Source: RXOA01 sp964554715 (GTDB taxonomy: Bacteria > Bipolaricaulota > Bipolaricaulia > UBA7950 > UBA9294). Taken from it: a stretch of DNA of 15,165 bases. Under the pieces are notes generated by a model. It worked only from the letters and a program-made list of their open reading frames with translations, ran no database searches and had not been told where the DNA came from. The translations under genes were made by a program, and so were the position numbers. Positions 13,401 to 15,165 of this stretch are shown one piece after another; position 1 is the first letter of the stretch, and every line of letters starts with the position of its first letter. The DNA lies in assembly GCA_964554715.1 (NCBI GenBank), contig CAZKPU010000057.1, positions 1 through 15,165 on the forward strand, written 5' to 3'.

Positions 13401-14976
13401 CCTCTCCGAGCCGTTGGCCGTTGAGGGTAACACGGACCGAGTCGGTGACAGTGCCGAGATCGAGCACGATCAGCTTCCCTGTGCGTGCGTAGGAGTACGT
13501 CGCGGCAATCGAGGCATCGCTGTCTTCGAAGAACGGCGCGGGCAGCCACAACTCGACGATGCCTGTGTCTTCGTACAGCCGATAGGTGTTCGGCTCGCCG
13601 CCTGCGTCGGGATCGCTCTCGGTGAGTTCGATCGTTTCCTCGCCGGATATCGCTTCGATAGCAAACGATTCCGGATCGATCTGATCGTTCCCGAGCTTGT
13701 AGAAGCGGCTTCCGCGGTCTTCCCGAGGCAGAAGAGGGATGAGTTGCTCGTCTACCCGGAAGGCGACAGCCTGCCCGAGATCTTCGAGAAACGAGGATTC
13801 CAGGTCGGACCCTTGCACAAACGGGTAGCTGATCGTCGAGTCGCCTTCTAAGATCGATCGGTTGTAGTCAACGACTGCTTCGCGGGTGATCGTTCGCAGC
13901 AGTGCACGGGGATCGGACTTGAGCACGAGATCCTCCTGAACATCCGCAAACGACGCGAATGCGCTGTCCTGCGGGGGTTCCTGCAGGGCGCGATCCTCGA
14001 TCGGTTCCGCGATCATGGCGAGGTTGTACGTGTTCAAGACCGCTTCCAGTTCGACCATCGATGGAACGGCGTACTCGATGACGGTGATCCCCCGAACCAA
14101 CGGCGTGTCGAGCGAATAGGCGGCCAAGCCGTCGATGTGACGGGTGTAGGCGGCGTCCTCCCACGGCGCATCGGGGTTCGAGGCCGAGAAGGCGATCGAT
14201 GCCGACGCAGTCTCCCCGCGAACCGTGATCGATCGCGAGATCCCCTGCAATTGCGAGGCAACGGCGGTGAACATCGGTCCATCGGCCGATTGTCCCGCAG
14301 GAAACACATCGATGCGGACGCCGGTCATCGTCCGGTTGGCGACGAACAGATCCCCTGCGCCGGACAAAGAGAAATCGCCGAGTGCACCGGCGACGTATTC
14401 CGTGTCCAGTTCCACCGACAGGTGCTGATCTTTGAGTTCCTTCTGGTCGTCGAACTGTGCCGACACAGCGAGCACGCCGAGCGCCTCGGCCCAGAGTTTG
14501 ACGGTCAGGGACTGCGTAAACGAGAAACCTTTGGCGAGGCCGCTGGTTCCGAGTGCATACGAAAGCGCCCAGGTCTTCGTCCCCGAGAGAGAGTAGTCGA
14601 ACTGCTCGGTGACTTTGACCTCCGCCGTTGCCGTGAGCCCATCCTCATCAACCAACGTGTAGGTGAACGTCTCGGCACCCCGGAAGTCGCCGGCAGGCCA
14701 GAACAGGATCAGCTTCCCGTCTTCATTGGGCCGGATGCTGGCCGATCCGGTGGTTGGGCCGATCGCAACGATGGTTAGATCGCTGGTTCCCGAATCGTTG
14801 GCAAGAACATCCAATTCGTGCTGCGTTCCGTCCCACTCGATCAGGAACACGTCGTTCCTTGCAAGAGGGGTGCCCCCGATTGCGCTGTCCGCAAGCCCTG
14901 CAAAGGCGCAGCCCAAGACCACAAGCAACACCGCAATCAGGACGGCCGCCGGCAACCCTCGCTTTCGCGGTTGCAT
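10450..14976 (-). CDS. giant exported surface/outer-membrane protein with propeller and beta-barrel-like C-terminus
   Basis: I do not recognise a named family. From ATG 14976 the product has 1508 residues. A signal peptide comes first (MQPRKRG plus a hydrophobic stretch; VVLGC could be a lipobox, GLA-DS a signal peptidase I site). A cadherin/Big-like Ig domain follows at about 40-124 (ARNDVFLIEW...LDVLANDSG...FTYTLVDEDG). A beta-rich region includes VRVTLNGQRLGEGVGYEVDY at about 515-534, reminiscent of SprA-type modules. A beta-propeller spans about 655-930 with recurring LYLATAAGLTVVD, VWVATAEALAK and VWIATDEGLAQID. The final ~530 residues are alternating polar/hydrophobic strands ending HAAVQF, the C-terminal Phe typical of BAM-inserted barrels. 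A GTG start at 15072 has a better SD (GAGGTGA) and would add 32 residues. It heads an operon with the E1-like gene. Confidence 0.8.
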   Translation of the reverse strand: MQPRKRGLPAAVLIAVLLVVLGCAFAGLADSAIGGTPLARNDVFLIEWDGTQHELDVLANDSGTSDLTIVAIGPTTGSASIRPNEDGKLILFWPAGDFRGAETFTYTLVDEDGLTATAEVKVTEQFDYSLSGTKTWALSYALGTSGLAKGFSFTQSLTVKLWAEALGVLAVSAQFDDQKELKDQHLSVELDTEYVAGALGDFSLSGAGDLFVANRTMTGVRIDVFPAGQSADGPMFTAVASQLQGISRSITVRGETASASIAFSASNPDAPWEDAAYTRHIDGLAAYSLDTPLVRGITVIEYAVPSMVELEAVLNTYNLAMIAEPIEDRALQEPPQDSAFASFADVQEDLVLKSDPRALLRTITREAVVDYNRSILEGDSTISYPFVQGSDLESSFLEDLGQAVAFRVDEQLIPLLPREDRGSRFYKLGNDQIDPESFAIEAISGEETIELTESDPDAGGEPNTYRLYEDTGIVELWLPAPFFEDSDASIAATYSYARTGKLIVLDLGTVTDSVRVTLNGQRLGEGVGYEVDYNDPATVLLIEEIGPEDVVRIEYEQFRGGLGSTAEFATAFFGAQASFSIGEAIHAQMSVLRSADIAGDVAEDPTLRTMPNAQTVLGFDASFDLDPLSGTLMLGYNDNIFPSDDNVRPSLPNRITDIGADPYDRWVLFAHYQGLTVFEDGEWETFDGSTGLASQRLYDMAVAADFDRLYLATAAGLTVVDTTGDRPFDRLDRWTNVNSDIGLPDGELYAVEILDGTVWVATAEALAKARWDEVDLSEAWEILPTPDIKPHVLAALPDGRLLVGADNGAWWLEPTDPDPVASMTPIVSLQGLSVRDVSVFESRVWIATDEGLAQIDLQGQFHWLVQDRSVYAVCEQATGVYYTCDDGLCDLSLPEPLLFADRLTSIACADEVLWVGQEAATDEDYTLNLWSVPSSPADGAPRAFSNTITGIDGRDPVYYSELDPTEHTLQGWMMRLGFHRDYEVIDLDGSFTVQDPGFSAIGRIDRSDIAGWSLSMESADGAFDNIDYSFSHEYSVLGRSSDPASNGVSGQTDAFQDEMENKVDVRFDLTNLIGSLSAASPIDEPEQGPVISAALTHTASTSSGSADDNGWRVAHSLRVSDSLFAVDTPVGSRDLLSVTLTGGGSINEQLDRIANLGVSVGLTPPGAFGADGSWSRTLSTSGDSQAVSHRESFGLSVDWRPDLSALPLTTSASYGASGSRTSSDAGFVVDHTVSADLRLDARPFAGWTVTPRFEADASIEEGVVGFELEMSAPLQTASTSLRPSVVLDVSGLGEERTESEQRLSISYYDRTSVQVQPSLSSTLRRTTVAYIGSKSTSWSLTLSPQVSLKPGPQVDAKLSGSMTATFANDRWSISGTVRGDASAPLTSLFPGLASFAEPEAVRDGASPTDSPSGSDAVTKPNGTADDETAPELWRTWISASTVSLDLSGNGSLRNERLSLGVTARGSLSTPIGDAWSTGLSVQGDLSKLADLDTVDLDWLIEVHAAVQF

Positions 14977-15072
14977 GGGGGATGGTTCCTCGGGTTGAAA
15001 CCCGGTTGCGGATTCGTTCGGAGTCCGATGAGAGCGGATTACTTCCGCCAAGCCTCTCGACTGGGATTGCAC

Positions 15073-15165
15073 CTTCTCACCTCTCGTGTCAACGGTGTCT
15101 CGTCACTCATCGGTTCCGTGAAGCATGGGATCTTATCACCGGTCCGTGTGCAGGAACTGCAATCC
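15073..15165 (-). promoter_or_regulatory. upstream region of the giant surface protein gene
   Basis: No gene is visible in this 93-nt stretch. On the minus strand an extended -10 TG-A-TAAGAT (15138-15130) is present without a well-spaced -35. A TTGACA lies nearer the gene but has no good -10. GAGGTGA just before GTG 15072 is a good ribosome binding site. The promoter assignment is tentative. Confidence 0.3.

Overview
The window is GC-rich bacterial chromosome with almost every gene on the minus strand. The core genes are conserved: metG, rplU, a Prp-like gene, rpmA, obgE, nadD, infC, rpmI, rplT, folB, folK and an RNase E/G gene. The organism is probably a diderm, because the largest gene encodes a protein of about 1500 residues with a signal peptide and a C-terminal beta-barrel-like region ending in Phe. 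The tRNA does not encode CCA. I cannot name the phylum from sequence alone; an uncultured, deep-branching diderm lineage such as Bipolaricaulota would fit, but that is a guess.

Layout from the right (minus-strand order). At 14976-10450 is the giant surface/outer-membrane protein: Ig/cadherin-like domain, a SprA-like beta module, a beta-propeller and a probable barrel. It is followed 21 nt later by an E1-like ThiF/MoeB/HesA protein (10428-9667). A small MoaD/ThiS-type ubiquitin-like protein (9331-9606) is the only plus-strand gene and converges on the E1 gene. metG (9143-7194) has its own promoter. A second promoter starts a compact translation/assembly operon: rplU, a Prp-like gene with neither catalytic residue, rpmA, obgE, nadD, infC (apparent AUA start behind a perfect AGGAGG), rpmI and rplT. 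After a 348-nt gap holding a possible decayed reading frame come folB and folK (overlapping ATGA), then an RNase E/G gene overlapping folK. That RNase gene has one in-frame TGA inside its S1 domain and ends before the family's Zn-link.

The left 690 bases are the most unusual part. A good sigma70-type promoter lies directly after the RNase gene. It would transcribe a roughly 200-nt array of hairpins, then tRNA-Val(CAC), then a terminator-like hairpin. The array is a chain of alternating complementary arms. Each 'sense' arm resembles the first 9-13 nt of the tRNA, and the last one is the tRNA 5' end itself, so leader and tRNA could fold in mutually exclusive ways. Further left is a degenerate second tRNA copy preceded by two tandem three-hairpin units (period 122 nt). 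Between the units, stem bases change in compensating pairs, and the wobble pairs work only in minus-strand RNA. This indicates a structured RNA family linked to tRNA 5' ends that I do not recognise.
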